A stretch of 64,000 nucleotides of DNA from Adineta ricciae (lineage: Eukaryota > Rotifera > Eurotatoria > Adinetida > Adinetidae): positions 1 through 64,000 of the forward strand of contig CAJNOJ010000215.1 in assembly GCA_905250025.1 (NCBI GenBank), in the 5' to 3' direction. How positions within the stretch are numbered: position 1 is the stretch's first letter; every line of letters begins with the position of its first letter. Shown one piece after another: positions 14,011-28,847 of the stretch. The position numbers and the translations under genes were made by a program. Under the pieces are notes generated by a model that did not search any database, was not told where the DNA came from, and saw only the letters and a list, made by a program, of their open reading frames with translations.

Positions 14011-17000
14011 TTATCTATCTAAATTCATCAGTAAGGCAGTACCACGTTTAACCCAGTGGCTATTTGGAAAGTGAGGTGTTTTAAGATTGACTTCAACAAC
14101 AAATGATGGATGACCAAAACCGCCCGCTCGGTTTGGAAAGTAATAAACTGGACATGAATAAACATCTAAGATGAAATGAAATACAATAAAATCAATAGAC
14201 TTTCTTCTCATTGTTCTTCTACGATGAAAATTACCTGTCTTTCGTTCTCGATCTTCTTCTGTTGCTAAAGATTTCTTCTTGTTTTCTGTTGGTCGAAAGA
14301 GAATTGTGGGCATCGGTACTTCCAATTGCATTGGCTCAGCTTCAATTAAACATGCGTTTTTCTTATCCCATCCAGCACCTTCGAGAAATAATCCTTTCAC
14401 ATAAACACCGTCCTTTGGTGTTTGTAAGTAGTTATCTTCCACTTTCATCACTTCGAAATCCCATATCAAACGATCGATACTAATCTTTGTTGCACGAGCT
14501 GTTGTTTGCATGACTGCAGTGAGAAAACCTGTTGGAAAACTGAAACCTGACATCCAGAAAACAGCCGGTGCATGTGCACTCTCCGCCCATTTAGCTAGTT
14601 GATCAACACGCTGAGCAAGATCACGTGTCCATGAAGCTAGAGGTTTTAATGATGGATACATTTTTTGCCATTGTGTTGGTACGCGTGCATCGAGGATGCA
14701 TCGAAAGATTTCTTCGAGATCGGATGACATGACCACAAGACCTTTGATACCTTTTTGTAAAGATACCAACGATTGTCGAATGATGTCTAGGAGAAGATTG
14801 TAACGCTCGATTTCTTGTAATAGAACGACCTTCAGTGGTGAATGGTCCTCGGACAGGATTTTCACTGTGCTTTGAAAATCGATCTTTTCGGGTAATTGTT
14901 CTAATACACGTGTGGCCATTTCCATAACTTCATCTTCGGTCGATTTTTTACCTTGAGTTGCAACGACTTGCGGTTGAAGAGATAATAACGTTTCAAATAA
15001 CATTCGTGCTTCACGAATTTGCGAAGCCACTTCAGCGTTTGTATGTTGACCGAATGCTTCTGGATGATCAATGTTAGGCAAAACAGTTGCCACGGCGTTC
15101 TTATACTCGTTCAATGTTCCATCACGTGGTACATAGTAATTGGGTAGTTTTGTTAGTTTATAGTATTGCATTTGTGGGTCGATAATTTCGTCTTTGAATA
15201 GATCTTCGATGTATGTATTTAAAACACGCATATCACGTGTATCTGTGACATGGCCGCCGTAGTTGATTTTCGCGATAATGAATTTCATTGCTTTCCACGG
15301 TGTCGTGTCGTGATCACGTAAGAGATGACCCATAATTAAGTTTGATGTTTCGAAGTCGGAATCATTGAATGAATAGTTGATATTGAAGCCAAGTTGAAGG
15401 AATTTCTTTCGTTCTAATAACAGTGAATGAAAGAAGCAGAGACAGAAGAGAAGACGTTTGTATTTTTCCGGATGAGGTTGACGATTTTTCTCCGCGAAAT
15501 CCTGTTCGTCGATGAGGCCATATAGACGTTTCATGTTGGATTTGATACCTTTCGGCGGTTCAGTTGTTATTTTAATACCAGATTGAAGAATCGAAATGGG
15601 AAATTGTGGAGATGGCGACGATGATAACCATAATCGAAATTGAGGATGAACTTTTTCAACTGAAAGATTTTCGACGATTTTTTCCAAATCAGGCATCCAC
15701 GATAACGATAAATGGCAGTTGGCAAGAAATACCCATCGACCCTACAGAGAATATATTCGATCAATTAGCTATTGGAGGATTTTTAGATGATATCTTACCG
15801 CACGGACACCTTCGGCAATATGTTGTGTAGCGATAGGTGCTTGTCCTTGGCCGAGTGATAGTGGTAAGAAGTTCTTCTTGAAGTCCATTTTTTCAGCGAG
15901 AGTAGTCAGACTACCAGATGGATCGACGCCAGGCGATAAAACAAAGATAATCGGTGATTTCGGTGTAGAGTCATCGAAAACGGCATTCAAATCAAGAATA
16001 GGTGGTTCAACGAACTTCGAGCCTAGATTGTTCACAATAAACTTCTGTACGACGAATGGTACACGATCTGAACGTAAACTTCGGACAATTAACATCTTCT
16101 GTAATTCATTCACTGAATCCCATTCGCCTGGCATAGCCGTATTTTCTGGTTCGCTCGCTTGAAACCATTGATGCCAATCTCGTGGATACTGTTCGAACGA
16201 TTCGATAATGCCATGAAAATTTGCTAATTTAGCCAATTCAGTGATATTATCCCAAGATGAATCGGCTAACCATTGAGGATTGGGATTATCCATTTGAGAT
16301 TCACGATCAAGAACCTACAATTGAACCGGCATCGTCACTTTACTTTGTCAGATATTATAATTTTGACTACTTACAATGCCACCTCGTAAGAAAAATTGAT
16401 ATTCGTCCATATTTATCTTACCAGCAGCTTCAAGGATTTTAACGCACATTTGAAATGAAAAGAGCAGTTTATGTGTTTCGAATAGACCACGACAAGTATA
16501 TCTAAATAAAAGAAGACATGTTACAATCGAGTTGTCGTACGATTGACTTACTTATAAACAGCGTAGGTGTGAAAATCGTTCAGTTTATTCAAACGATCTT
16601 CAAGTTTATTTGATTTCTGACTCTTTTTTATGGAGATATTGAATAGATCGATGTACGCATCCAAGGAAAACTGATACATAGGATCGATTTTACCCAAATC
16701 ATTGAGAACGAAGAAGAGAATTGATGCACGCTCAGCGCATGGTCGATAACTCTAAATAAGTATTACATAACGATGATCAAATCGGTTTCTTTTGCTTAGA
16801 AGGAAAACTTACTTCACGAGCAGCATCGATATCCTTTTCTGTTGCTTCGGATGTAATCAGTTGTTCTTGCACAGTCTTTGCAGTCTGTTTCGATATTTCT
16901 AATGTTGATAAGAGTTCGTCATTTTCTAGTAGTGAACCTTTCGTTTCGTTCAATAATCGTAACAATTGATCTTCCAGTTCCAGGAGACTCTTTTTACCCT

Positions 17001-20000
17001 TGGCAATACCACGAACCAATCGATCTTTATCAGCTTCTAGTTCGGGCTTTTCCTCTCGGACGACAATACCAAGTAATTGCGATTCTAAACCTTGTTCTTT
17101 GACGGCAAAGTTAATAATATTGGCTTTCGAGGAAATTTCCGGAGCATAGAGTGGATTTGGTAATTTTGTCGTCATATAGAATCGAAAATCTTTGTGATAT
17201 TCAACTTCTCGTTCACCTAATTTCATTATATCGACACCGCCAACACGTTTAACTGCGCGAGTCAAAACAGGATCAAGTGATGGATCGAGTTCTTCCTTGA
17301 CATTTTGACAAAGACATGGACGGCCGGTGCGTATGCAGGTTTCAACAATGCGCATGTAATCATGAGTTTGCAGGTCAAACACACATAAATTATTCGATAA
17401 TTCCATACTTTTAATCCATTTAATAGCTTGTGCTTGAGGATCAATCATTCTAGAATGGAAACAACACAAATTAGTTTCTTCTTTCAAAAACAAAGTTCGG
17501 TGAAAAAACTTACAATGGCCAACGTGTACCACGTGTAACAATAACACCATTTTCAGTTGAAAACGTATCTGATGGTAAACCTTGAATATTCCAATCTCGT
17601 ACTTGTGTTGGTATCGACATGAAGTTGGCGAAGTTGAAATCTGGATTGCATGGTATAGTTAGTTTTCGAATTTCTTTCACCCAGATTTCGTTCATCATAC
17701 GATCGCGGTACTGTGACAAGAATGGGCCCATGTAAGATAGGAAAGCAGCAGCTAATAGACAATCACCAGTGACATAGCCAATCTGTTGCTGAAGATCGGC
17801 TACAGTTGCTTCCCAACGAACTTTTTCGCTGGCAAGACCGTTGATTAAACGAGATGCTTTGTCTAACATCATCTGCATATGTTCACAATCACGACGAAGC
17901 TGTTCTTTTTCAGCCATTTGTTTTTCATAGTTAGCACGTAGTTCATCGAGACGTTTCTGAGCTTCTTGGATCTGTCGTTCAGCGTCGGCAATTTGTGCTC
18001 GTTTTTCATTTAATTCAGCCATAGCTGCTTCATATCGATCTCGTTTCGGTTTGACAGTTTTGAAGATTTTCGAATATTGTTCCATGGCTCGCACCCAGTC
18101 GAAGAGACCAGCAGCAGCGGTCGATACACGTGCTATCGATTAACGCAAGAAAAAAAATCAAAACAAGGAAGGATTTCAAATAACTTACCGATTTCAGCTG
18201 GAGCTAATGTAGGATCTTGCGTATATTTCGATATTTTCATAATGATCTTATCCGAAATATTGTCTTTGTCAAAATTGATCAAATGATTGATGAAGTTAGT
18301 ATCACCTGACACGAAAGCGTTCATAGACTTCATTGTTTTGTCGAAATCAACATACCTAATTGACGTTTCGCTTCTGCCCAGCTCGGCTCGGAATTTCTCA
18401 GAATCATGACAGCTTCAAGTGCTTTTTCGACGAGTAGCGGCGGTCGACCGTAACTTTTAACTTCAGTAATCGAACTCTTACTCAACGCTGCTAGAGCCGC
18501 ATTGGCTGCATCAAGTGCAGGCATAGCTGCTGCTAAATCTTCTTGAGCAGCATTGGCGATCAACTCTGCTTTCTCTTCATCGACTTTGACACGTTCTTTG
18601 AGTTTCTCAACAGCTGCTTTGCTTTGTTCGACTTCGCGTTGTTCATTGACAAGACCTCCTAACGATTCTTCACATTTCTTTTGTGCTTCATTAGCTAGAG
18701 CACGTTTCTTTTCGAGTTCGACGGACATTTGTGTGACTTGAACTTTTGCTTCCTCGATTTTTCCTAAACCATTCGACAATTTATCTCGCGCATCACACAA
18801 TTCTTTTCGTTTTTCATATAGAAGTCTAAGCAAAGGAAAAATAGTTCGAATACATCCATTGTCTTTCTCTTACTTTCGATAACCAGTGGTCAGTTCCAAG
18901 AAATTACTTGGTGTGACATAATTTCGTCGCCGCATTTCATTCCACATCTCTTCTGAACAGTGATAAACCGAAGTATGTATTGTAGCAAATAACTGAGCAA
19001 TGGCTGGACGGAACTGCAGAGGAAAAGAAATCAAGAGATTATATGCCATTTTACAAGGAGCTTTGCATATATAAATATACGGGAGAGGGAGAATTCATAC
19101 ACGACTGGACAAAGAAACTTGAATCGACTGACAAGGGTACAGATAACAACAAATAGCATCTTACCGTTGGAAACTGAGAGTGTTTCGTTAGGAAGATTAG
19201 AAAGAAATGTTCACTGTACTGAATTCAAAGAATACTTACCTTATCGTCACTGCTGAGATCGATTTGTGCGAGATAACGTTCGCCGACTTCGAGTAGAGCG
19301 TCTTGTGGCCAATCAGCAAACAGATCGATGGTTGTGCAATTGACAAGTGATGGATACATACGAATACGATTTCTAAGCAAAACAGAAATCATCAGACAAC
19401 TACAATATCATACGAACTTACCGGAAAACTTCACCAACTGGACTCATACAAACGACAACGTGTAGATTTGCTTTGACACGATCGAGTAAGAATGCATAGA
19501 CTTCCTGAATGTTATCTTCGTCGATTCCTTCTCTCTTCAACTCGCCAGACATATTCGTTTTAATTTCTTCAAGTTCATCAGGTCGAAAAAGATTCGGCAC
19601 TTCACCTGAACTTAACATATTATTTATATCTTCGAAAAATGTTTCTTCAACAGCTTGTGTATCAACGAATATAAATGTCGTCTCACGATTGGATTGACCT
19701 GCTTGTTTATACAAACGTTTCAAATCTTCTCGGAACTCAATTCGACGATAATTTTTTGCGATTTCTATTTTAAATACTGCATAATTACATATAAACGATG
19801 ATAATTTTGCCAGCGATTGTCGACCAGAGCCACCAATACCGATCAACAACATATTACCACGTGGCTGTCGGATGACACGTACGATACGTGTGATATGCAA
19901 AATAGCATCACGGAAAAGAACTAGATCCATAGGCACGGTACCCGGTGTTTCATTGTATTCTTTGAGAACTTTTTCCATATGTGCTTTTAATTTATCGAAA

Positions 20001-23000
20001 TCAACCAAATCTTCATACATTTCATCTTTGTTACAGAAATCGCCGAAAGTTGGAGGAAGGCGATTTTGACAAATCGCGTGGAACGTCACATCCATATTAA
20101 CACCTAACTTTTCAGATAGAATAGCATAGAATTGCTCCCGATCTTTATCGTCGTTCAGCCGATCAGCGAACACACTACAATAAATAATCATTTCGAACTG
20201 TGGCCTCTCGATATTTAACTCTTACCGGAAACATTCATGAATCCATAATCGAATCATTGTCTGTTTCGATGTGATCATTTTCTTTTCAGCACGTAGTAAA
20301 CCTTGAAAAACTTTGGAAATATCTCGTAAATTGAACAGATAGTAGATTTTCGTTGGTGTTGGTAAGAACTTTTCTACAATTGTTTCGTACATTTCAATTG
20401 TTGCGGTTGTTAATTGATCAGGTAAATTTTTAAATTCATCGTCGTAATCTTGTAAACGCTGCGAAATCATTGTACCGAAGATTCGACGAATTTCATTTTC
20501 CTAAGAAAAATAAATGTTCGAAACTTTGGCTTCGTTGTGTTCTGAAGCGACAGATCCTACCGATGGGAATGTCATATTGATTAGATTAAATCGACTTTGT
20601 AATCGTGGACTGATGACTGTTCGACCACCACCTGGTGGGCCCATACCAGCTAATACGAACATATCCTAGAAATGAGAGATGTAAATCATCAACGATACAC
20701 GTCTTTCTCATTCATACTTTAACGTATTTCTTTGTTTGATTCTTTCGATCATACCAAAATCCAAAGTCCAGCCATAATCTTAATAGTTCCAATGGTGGTT
20801 GAGAACCATATTCATCTTTCGCAGGCATATTGAAGTCGTCCATGAAATTCAGTAATTTCTTTCCACCAATAGGAACATAGACACCTTTGACACGTTTTTC
20901 GACTCGGCCTTCAATAATTTCTTGAACTACATTTGATGATGTTTGAGCACTCATGTTGATAATCAACGTGGAATATTCTCGTGCATCCAATTCAGACATT
21001 ACAGCATGCGCGACCGATGTTTTACCGGTACCGACAGGTCCAGTTAATAGAGATGAAAAGCCTTTTCTGATCAACGATGAGACTATGTATTTGTAACGGA
21101 CTGTATCGACTGTCGGTACGATGATTTTGTAGAATGGAACTTCAGTATCCAATTTCCATCCGGAACGTAGTTTTTCTTCCCAACCGATCCATGCACGTTG
21201 TTTATTGTCGACGTAGTATTCAAAGACAGTGTCTTTATTTGGGATCGTACCTTCCAATTCTCGAATGAAAGTATCGATTTTCTTTCGACTTTCTTCGTCG
21301 ACGGATGCACAAACCGACCAGATTGTTGAGAATAAGAAGAATAATTCTGTCAGACGACTGAAGTTATCCTCTTGAGCTGGATCAACATCATTCTCCTTGG
21401 TTGCAAGTGAATCAAATAGATAACTAAAAGAACGCACACCATTTAGTTCGGCAATTGGTACCAATTCTTTGCAGTTCTGTTGTTTAAATTGAATGATAGG
21501 TTTCAAGTATTTATCAGTTAAATATGTTAGTGGTTCATGAAACTCTTTGGGCTTCTGACTGATCCAACAGTTGATATATGGTCGCCATGAGAGATTGTTA
21601 TAATCGCAAAAGACGATACCACAGCCTACACGAGAAAGCTGTCAAGTAGAAAGTATTTTCAAGGGATAAACGTACGAGAAACGGTAGCAGGCGATGCAAC
21701 AGCCATATCACCAGTTTCGAACAGAAGTGTCACTTGTTCGGGCATAGCAATACGTTCACCATTGGTCAATGTCAAAATTTTGTTATCGTCCATGACAGAG
21801 TTCATCGATTCAATCCAAACAGCATCGATCTGTTCAAATAGAAACTCATGATGATCAAGGTCAATGAAAAAGGAGAAAATTTTGTCTTACCGGACAGTCA
21901 AAAAGTATCCATTTCTGATCAGGCTTAGTATCTAAAATATTCAAGAGCATTTCAGAGAAAAAATCCGCTTTCTTTTGTTGTACCTGAACAAGCTGTACGC
22001 ATATTGTTCGAAAGAATACCATCGCACCATTCTCCAGTCGATAGATCCGATGCTCCGTAAAGTTCATTGATTGAAATTGCTTTCGCATTGATCGGATATT
22101 CTTGTACACGTTGAAATAACGAATCAGTTGCGCCATCTTGCGCCATTCTTGTCATTGCACCTTTCAATGTCTGCCATATCGCTGTTTTACCTGACTGTGT
22201 ACAACCAACTAAGACAACTGAATGTCGAGAATTTTTCGTTTCGAATAATTGAATGACTTTCGATACTGTATGATGAGTGCTTTCTAATTTGTTAGCTTTG
22301 AGATCAGCATCGATAGCTGCTTTGAATTTCGAATAATCGATAATAGGCGTTTCGATATCGGGAAATAGATCGGATACGATGCCATTGAATAAGGGTAGAT
22401 CAGCTTCAGTCATTTTAGCGACATTCATATCTTTCATAGCTAGAATAACCACTTGATCGTCTTTCAAACTCGGCGAATCACGTTTCTTTCGACCAGCATA
22501 ACGAAGTACGGCAGCCATAGAACGAAGACCGAAATCATAGAAATCTAAATGGAAGATTTCCCTATAGACATAAATTAGTTGATTGTTCTTACCTTGTTTA
22601 GACAATTGTTGAGCACAAAGTTGATAGAGTGTGTAGACTTTTGTAGCGAGTAGACGTGTATCTGAAAAACCTTCGCCGAAAAGGATAATTTCAGCAATGT
22701 AGTTGCTGTCTGGAACACACATTGAAATTGGACGGAACATCGATTTTAAGTTATCGGGCAGTTCCGTACGACCAGCATAACCTACAATGGCAACGAATAC
22801 AACATTGCATTCCACAAAATAGACAAGTAGTGAATTGAACTAACCAGGATTCATTGTAATGAACAATCCACATGACCAAACAAGATCGATATCTTGTCCT
22901 TGAAATGTAAACTTTCTCGATAATAAACGTTTGTCAACCGTAGCGAATGCATCATCTTCCGACATGTTTATTTTAGCACGCATGCTATTCTTAATTTCAT

Positions 23001-26000
23001 CTTGTAGTATCTTCATTGCATTTAAAATCGACGTAATCTGTTGAGCGACGACGGACAATACTTCAATATTAATTCTAAAGAGAAATGATCGAGTAAAACA
23101 TTAATCGTCAGTTGTAAATTTCTTTACCGATTGAATTCATCGAAACAACCCCATGCACCTGTTTGACAATAACCCATAAACATACGACCCATCGATTTAT
23201 AATCAATCGCGTCTGAGCAGTTCGTAACGATGACATAGAATGCCATTGCTTTACCTAAATCTTTGACTGTTTCAGTTTTACCAGTACCTAATAGATAGCA
23301 AGAAAGAATGTTCAAACGATTCTCCGAAAAATGCGATCATCCTACCAGCAGGTCCTTTGGGTGAACCACCTCGGCACAACGACAGAGCTATTGTCAACGT
23401 CATGTAACATCTAGTTAGAATAGATCGATTGAAACATAGAAAATTCACATTGAAATTCTAAGGTCTAACCTGTCTGTCAATGGTGTAATAACCAATCTTC
23501 CTGAATTTCCTAAGTATTCACAGCCATACCAAAATCTTCCAATCGCTTGTTCAATGATAACTTCGTCTCTTCGAATATAAAATCGTAATTGTTGTGCCCA
23601 TTCAAATGCTTGTGCACTCTTTATTTGACTTTTAATCAAATCATTAATGACATCACGTGCATGAATTTCGATTGTAACCAATGACACAAGTTTAACACGT
23701 TCAAGTCGAGTCAAATTTTTCTTGATCATATCAGTAAAATTTTTCAATACAAGATGTTGTTTTTTACGATCACTACGTAGTTTTAATGGATTGTCACGTA
23801 AGGATTTCTCGACTTCCTCTGTCCATTGAATTTGACTTGCAGTGATACATGCTTGGCCAGGATGAGATTTCAACCATTTCTCACGTTTTGTACCACAATT
23901 TGCTAGATCGTGTCGACATGCGAGCACTTTGCGTTTGACAACTTCTTTCATCTTATTTTCGACATCGCGTAACCATTTCTCGACTTGTCCGTCCAGGGTA
24001 ACCTAGGGAAAGTCGTTTTGAGTTGATTTCGTATAGAAAAGAAGATACTCACTTGACCATCGAATGGAACAATTTCGTCTTCGTTTGACTTCATTTCTAT
24101 TGCTACTTGTGGTCCATCTTTAGACGGTTTCGAAAGAGTTAATGTTTTGATGTTATCGAACAATTTCTTCATATGTGGCATAACTTTTAGTGGTTCTTTC
24201 GAATTACCTAAGATCTCTAGCAGATCATCATTAGAAATGAAGTAGAATCGTGGAAATTGTCGACGTTTATTTTCCAAGTACATTTCAAGAGATTTTTGGA
24301 TTTCTTCCAAGTTCGTATTCATATATTTTAGTTCTTCTTCTACACCTGCTAAATGCGTACCATGAAACGCGTTTGGTTCTAGATTCAATGTTGTCATAAC
24401 AACTTTCCATTTTTCATTCACTTCATCGAATAGGGCAGTTTCTTTTGCTAATTGACGACGAATATCTTCACCGTAGAAAATATTCTAAACAAAGAGAAAT
24501 TGACACTGTTAATTTCGAATTGATAGAGTTTTACTTCGAGATATAGCCATTGTCGTTGAACATTCAACCATAAATCAGTTACTTCATTTACATGAGAAAT
24601 ATCACGTTCCCATTTATCAACCACTTTAGCGAATGGTTTGATGAAACGTGATGCTTTAAATGTCGATAGAGACATTTGATGTTCTTCAATAGCTTTGAAG
24701 ATTTCTTCGGTCGATTTGATCTTAAAATGACCTAAACGACGGGAAATGTATATTTATTGATCTTGTTAAGATCTATTTTACCTTTATCTTTGTATGGTAC
24801 GACTTCAAATTCGACTTTATCCCATTGGTCTCGAATTTTCTCGATACCCCGTTCGATGGCTGCCTCTTTCTGTGCTGCTTCACTAACTTCATTGATCAAT
24901 TGCGCATTTTCTTCGAAATGTAAATCGATGATACTTTCCAATGTGAACTCTTCGGATGTTTCATCAAATTCTTTTTGTGATTCTTCTTTAATCTGTTGCC
25001 AATGACGATCTCGCATATCTTTATTATGCAAATCTTTCATCAATGGCATTGTTCGTCGAAATTGATCAACACGATTCTTTGTTGTATCGATGATTTCCCA
25101 ATTCTTCTCACGGTAATCTTTCGATAGTTTGTGTAGTTTTCGATATTGTGATTGAGCATAATCTTCCATGACTTGTGTTTGAAGGTTACCGAATGTTGTT
25201 GATTTCCATTTATCAAACATTTGATTCCATTCAAGTGCCATGGTCCAGATGCCTTCTAATGCTTCGATATCTTTTTCGAGGTTGATGATATCTTTCGATA
25301 GTGGATGATCAATGCGAAAGATCCCTAAGCCACGGCGAAGTTCTTGTTCTTCTTCTTTCAACTTCGCTAATCGTTGTTTCATTGCATCTAATTGACTAAG
25401 AGCCTCTTCTGGTGTTGTCGATGATGAGAATGGACCGTTTGATTTGAATTCTGTAACAAGTTCCGTAACGCTCTTTTTGAATTCTTCGGATTGCTGTAAT
25501 AATTTCGATTTGAATTTCTCGCGAAGCTTCTTCAACATCTCTTCGCTGTCTAGTAAGCATTGAAGATAGAATTGCCAACGTTCGTCTAGTTGGGCGAGCA
25601 TTTGACGAATCTATAAAATCCAAACAGGTATACTTTCACTCAGGATTGTACAACAAATGATGACTTACACTATCGGGTACAGGTTTTTCATGCTTATCAA
25701 GTAAAGCAAATCGTTCACGTAATGGTCCAAATTTCGCTTCGTAGACTGGTACTTCTTGTTGTAAAGTCTCCAATAATTTCTGTTTTGCTTCTAATCCATA
25801 GTGATTTTCCGGTACGACCATCACACTAAACAAAAGATCTCTGTTCGATGAATTCTGTTTGCTTGATCTTCTACTCACCTCGCACTATTTTCCTCGATAT
25901 AATTTGTCAGTTGTTGTAAACTATTCGTTGCTAATTTCAATAGAAGTGCTAAAAACAAGGCATATCATCTATTCAATTCATGTTTTTCTTTTCATTCTTA

Positions 26001-28776
26001 CCAGTCAATTTCGCTTGCCATTGCAGACAATGCACAAGTAAAGCATTTTTCAGTGGTGTACAATCAACAAGTACGAATTGAACAGTTGTTAGTGTATCTC
26101 GTGATTGAACATTATTTGCTACTTCAGTGTAACGATTGATATCCGCATCAAATATTGATGCATCCGGAGCACTTTCTTCATAACGAATAATGAAGCGTTC
26201 TTTGTCGATATCCCATAATTCTCGAACACCATTCCAAGTTGATTGATATTCATCGAGATGTTTTTCATTGGCATCGAGGCCAGTAGCGATTTGTTTCTGA
26301 AGATATTGTTTAGGTTCATCTTTGTTCAGTAATAAATGAAGAGGCTAAATCAAATAATTCGTATCTTAGAAAGGATTCTTCTCTCGCTTACTTCTTCATG
26401 CGTTCTTGCTTTGAATCGGTGAATAAAAGTAATCGCATTGGCGAGTTCATGTTCACCAATATTATTTACGATACCTTTCAAAGTAGCAATATCTGGTTTG
26501 AAATTGATCTATTTGATGAAAGAGATGACGTTTGGTATTTGAAATGAGAAACTATTTACTCGTGATAGTGTTGTGTCGCCCACAACTTTTGGTTCGAGAA
26601 TGATTTCGATTTTGAATAGTGGCCCGGGCGCCGATTTGCCGTCACCAATGATTGCTTTGGATAGTTCTTGCAGAGATGTTTTGAAATTATATCGAATAGC
26701 TCGCTCGAGCCATTTGTCTAATTCAACAACAATACGATTCCATTCGTGTTGAACATCGGGTGGATCATTTTCGAATAATTTGTGTGTTTCATCGATTTTG
26801 CGGAGAATGGCATTGAAATATTCTTGAATTTTTTCACTTTGCGCTTTTCGAAATTCTCTCTAGAACAGAAACGATGAATTTCATTTCATTCCAATCGCGA
26901 GTTCGGTTTACCTGATATTCTTCAAATTCTAAGTTTTCGAAGATTTTCCGCGAATCGATTTTAACCAAAAGTGTTTCACTTATCTTCTTACACAATTTAA
27001 TACAATCCCGATAAGATTCCTTATATTTATCGACATGTTGATTCAATTCCGATGCACTTATACGACAATCAACCGTATAGTCATGCGTCGGTTTCAGCCA
27101 TGTGATTTTATTCAAACCAGGTGCTAATTTCTTATCTAATTGTTTAATACGTTCTTTGAAGAGGACACGTTCGTGCGAATCGAGTTTGTCCAGAATACGA
27201 TTATAGTCGCGGACGATTAACATTACATTTTCACGTGCAGTACGCAATTCGTTCTTTCGCGTGAGAATTTCACTTGCATACGATGGAATTTCAAAGCCAA
27301 GACGTTCCCAAAACTTGATTTCTTGTAACAGTTTCACTAGTGATGCATCGAAATTCGCTTGTAAATAACCTTGATCGTTAATACGTTTGATCAGCGGACA
27401 TTCGAGCCGTTTCGACGGTTCATTCTCGATATGGTATGACCATTCTTTGTATTGTCGTTGAATGAAATCATCCAATGCTTGTTTCACATGTTCATACTGT
27501 TGACGAATGTCAGTTGAAATGCCAACGGTTGGAAGAAAATGTGCCATGTTTAAAAATGACATCATGCGTTCAATTCGTCGTTTTAACGTACGTGCCCAGA
27601 AAGCACTACCGGCATATTGAGGATGAAATCGTTCGAGTGACTGAGGAATCGACGAAGTTGAAATGATTGTTTGAATCGTTTGAAGAACATATTTGAATAT
27701 ATTGTATAATTCAACAGTCTTCTTATCCACTGCACGACGAATATCCTACAATGCAGGTTCACTTAGTTGATGATGAATCTTAAATACCATTAGACTTACT
27801 TCTCTCGTACTCAAATGAGTGAAAACATCGAGAACTTCCACACCTTGTTCCACTGTTTTCACTGCATCGAATGCGTATGTAATGACATTGGTCATTTTCA
27901 CTTCAAGATCTTTCATTTGGGCCCGAAAACGATTGTAAACGTCATGCCAAGTCGTTGCTTTAACATTTAGAATAATCGACTGCGATTTTCTCAGTTCTTG
28001 TAAGTTTCTATCGAATGCCACTTCGATATCTGTTAACATTCGATTGATGATTGGACCACGTTGGCCACCGAAGATGGGCAGTTCCGTTCGAGTACCATCT
28101 TCCCAACGTGCAAAATGCATTTGACATTCGCAGAGATTAAGTAAATCTCGGCAACGTTGGATGAACGCTTCGATCTGTGCAAATATTGTTGTCTTATCAA
28201 GACGCCATGGTTTCACAGAAAATTTCTCATGAAGATGTTGAGCCTTAAAAGCAAATACTGTACAGGAAAAAAAGCAATATCAGTGGTGTTGACATACATT
28301 ACTATAGATTTCTTGCCATTGTTGACAGCATTCGATACATTCGTTCAATACCTTTTGACTCGATGTGGTTTGTCCTTCGAAAATTTTATTGAGATCAATA
28401 GCGACCGTGCATCGCCGAATGACTTCATTACTGAGCTACAAGATAATGATAAATAGTTAGAAGAGAAGAAAATTAGTCGTGCTTGATGATTTACTTTGCG
28501 AAAGAGTGCTGTTAGAATTTCTGGTCGATTATAAAATTCTGAGTTGACCCAAATGACTCGAATCAACGAAACAATTTTCGGTAGAAGTCTCGGTATTTCA
28601 CTTGGTTTAGCATCAGCTAATTCGTGACATGGATCTTTCAAAGCGATCAAAAACGATAAATTATTATCAGCACGTTTGGTATTCGTCTGTAATTGTTCAG
28701 CTTGCTTAAGAAATTGCGGTAAATATGATGATTTGGCTTTTCGTAAGATTTCAGTTATATGTTTTATAGACGGTTG
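14011..28776 (-). CDS. DNAH2: Axonemal dynein heavy chain 2 (5' end missing)
   Basis: Inner-arm dynein heavy chain, the ATP-driven microtubule motor of cilia. Many exons with 50-80 nt introns align colinearly with DNAH2. The tail and linker cover about 23.9-28.8 kb. The AAA1 P-loop ([17 protein letters not shown]) is split by an intron near 23.28-23.34 kb and followed by [14 protein letters not shown]2 is GCTQSGKT near 22.2 kb, AAA3 GPVGTGKTS near 21.04 kb, and AAA4 [13 protein letters not shown] near 19.83 kb with Arg in place of the usual Walker A Lys. The coiled-coil stalk and microtubule-binding tip span about 17.8-18.85 kb. The C-terminal region ends [13 protein letters not shown]. The penultimate intron (14166-14234) is stopless and in frame. 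The protein begins abruptly at [20 protein letters not shown], about residue 300 in the human protein; the rest is lost at the N at 28777. It converges with the galactosyltransferase gene, 183 nt apart. Confidence 0.95.
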
Positions 28777-28777
28777 N
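28777..28777. other. Assembly join (single N)
   Basis: The only ambiguous base in the window falls inside a DNAH2 tail exon. To its left is coding sequence that stops matching at about family residue 300. To its right is the 3' flank of the next gene, with no dynein sequence. The N therefore most likely stands for a gap of unknown length that has removed the first exons of DNAH2. Confidence 0.8.
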
Positions 28778-28847
28778 CAATGTGTAAGGTAAGAAAAGCG
28801 GTGAAAGAAAACAAAAGCAAGCATAAATTAAAGCAAGGATAAGAAGC

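Noticed and set aside
19015-19245. Extra exon within the DNAH2 stalk region
   Set aside because: The 0.23 kb interval has no open frame matching dynein; it is read as one longer intron.
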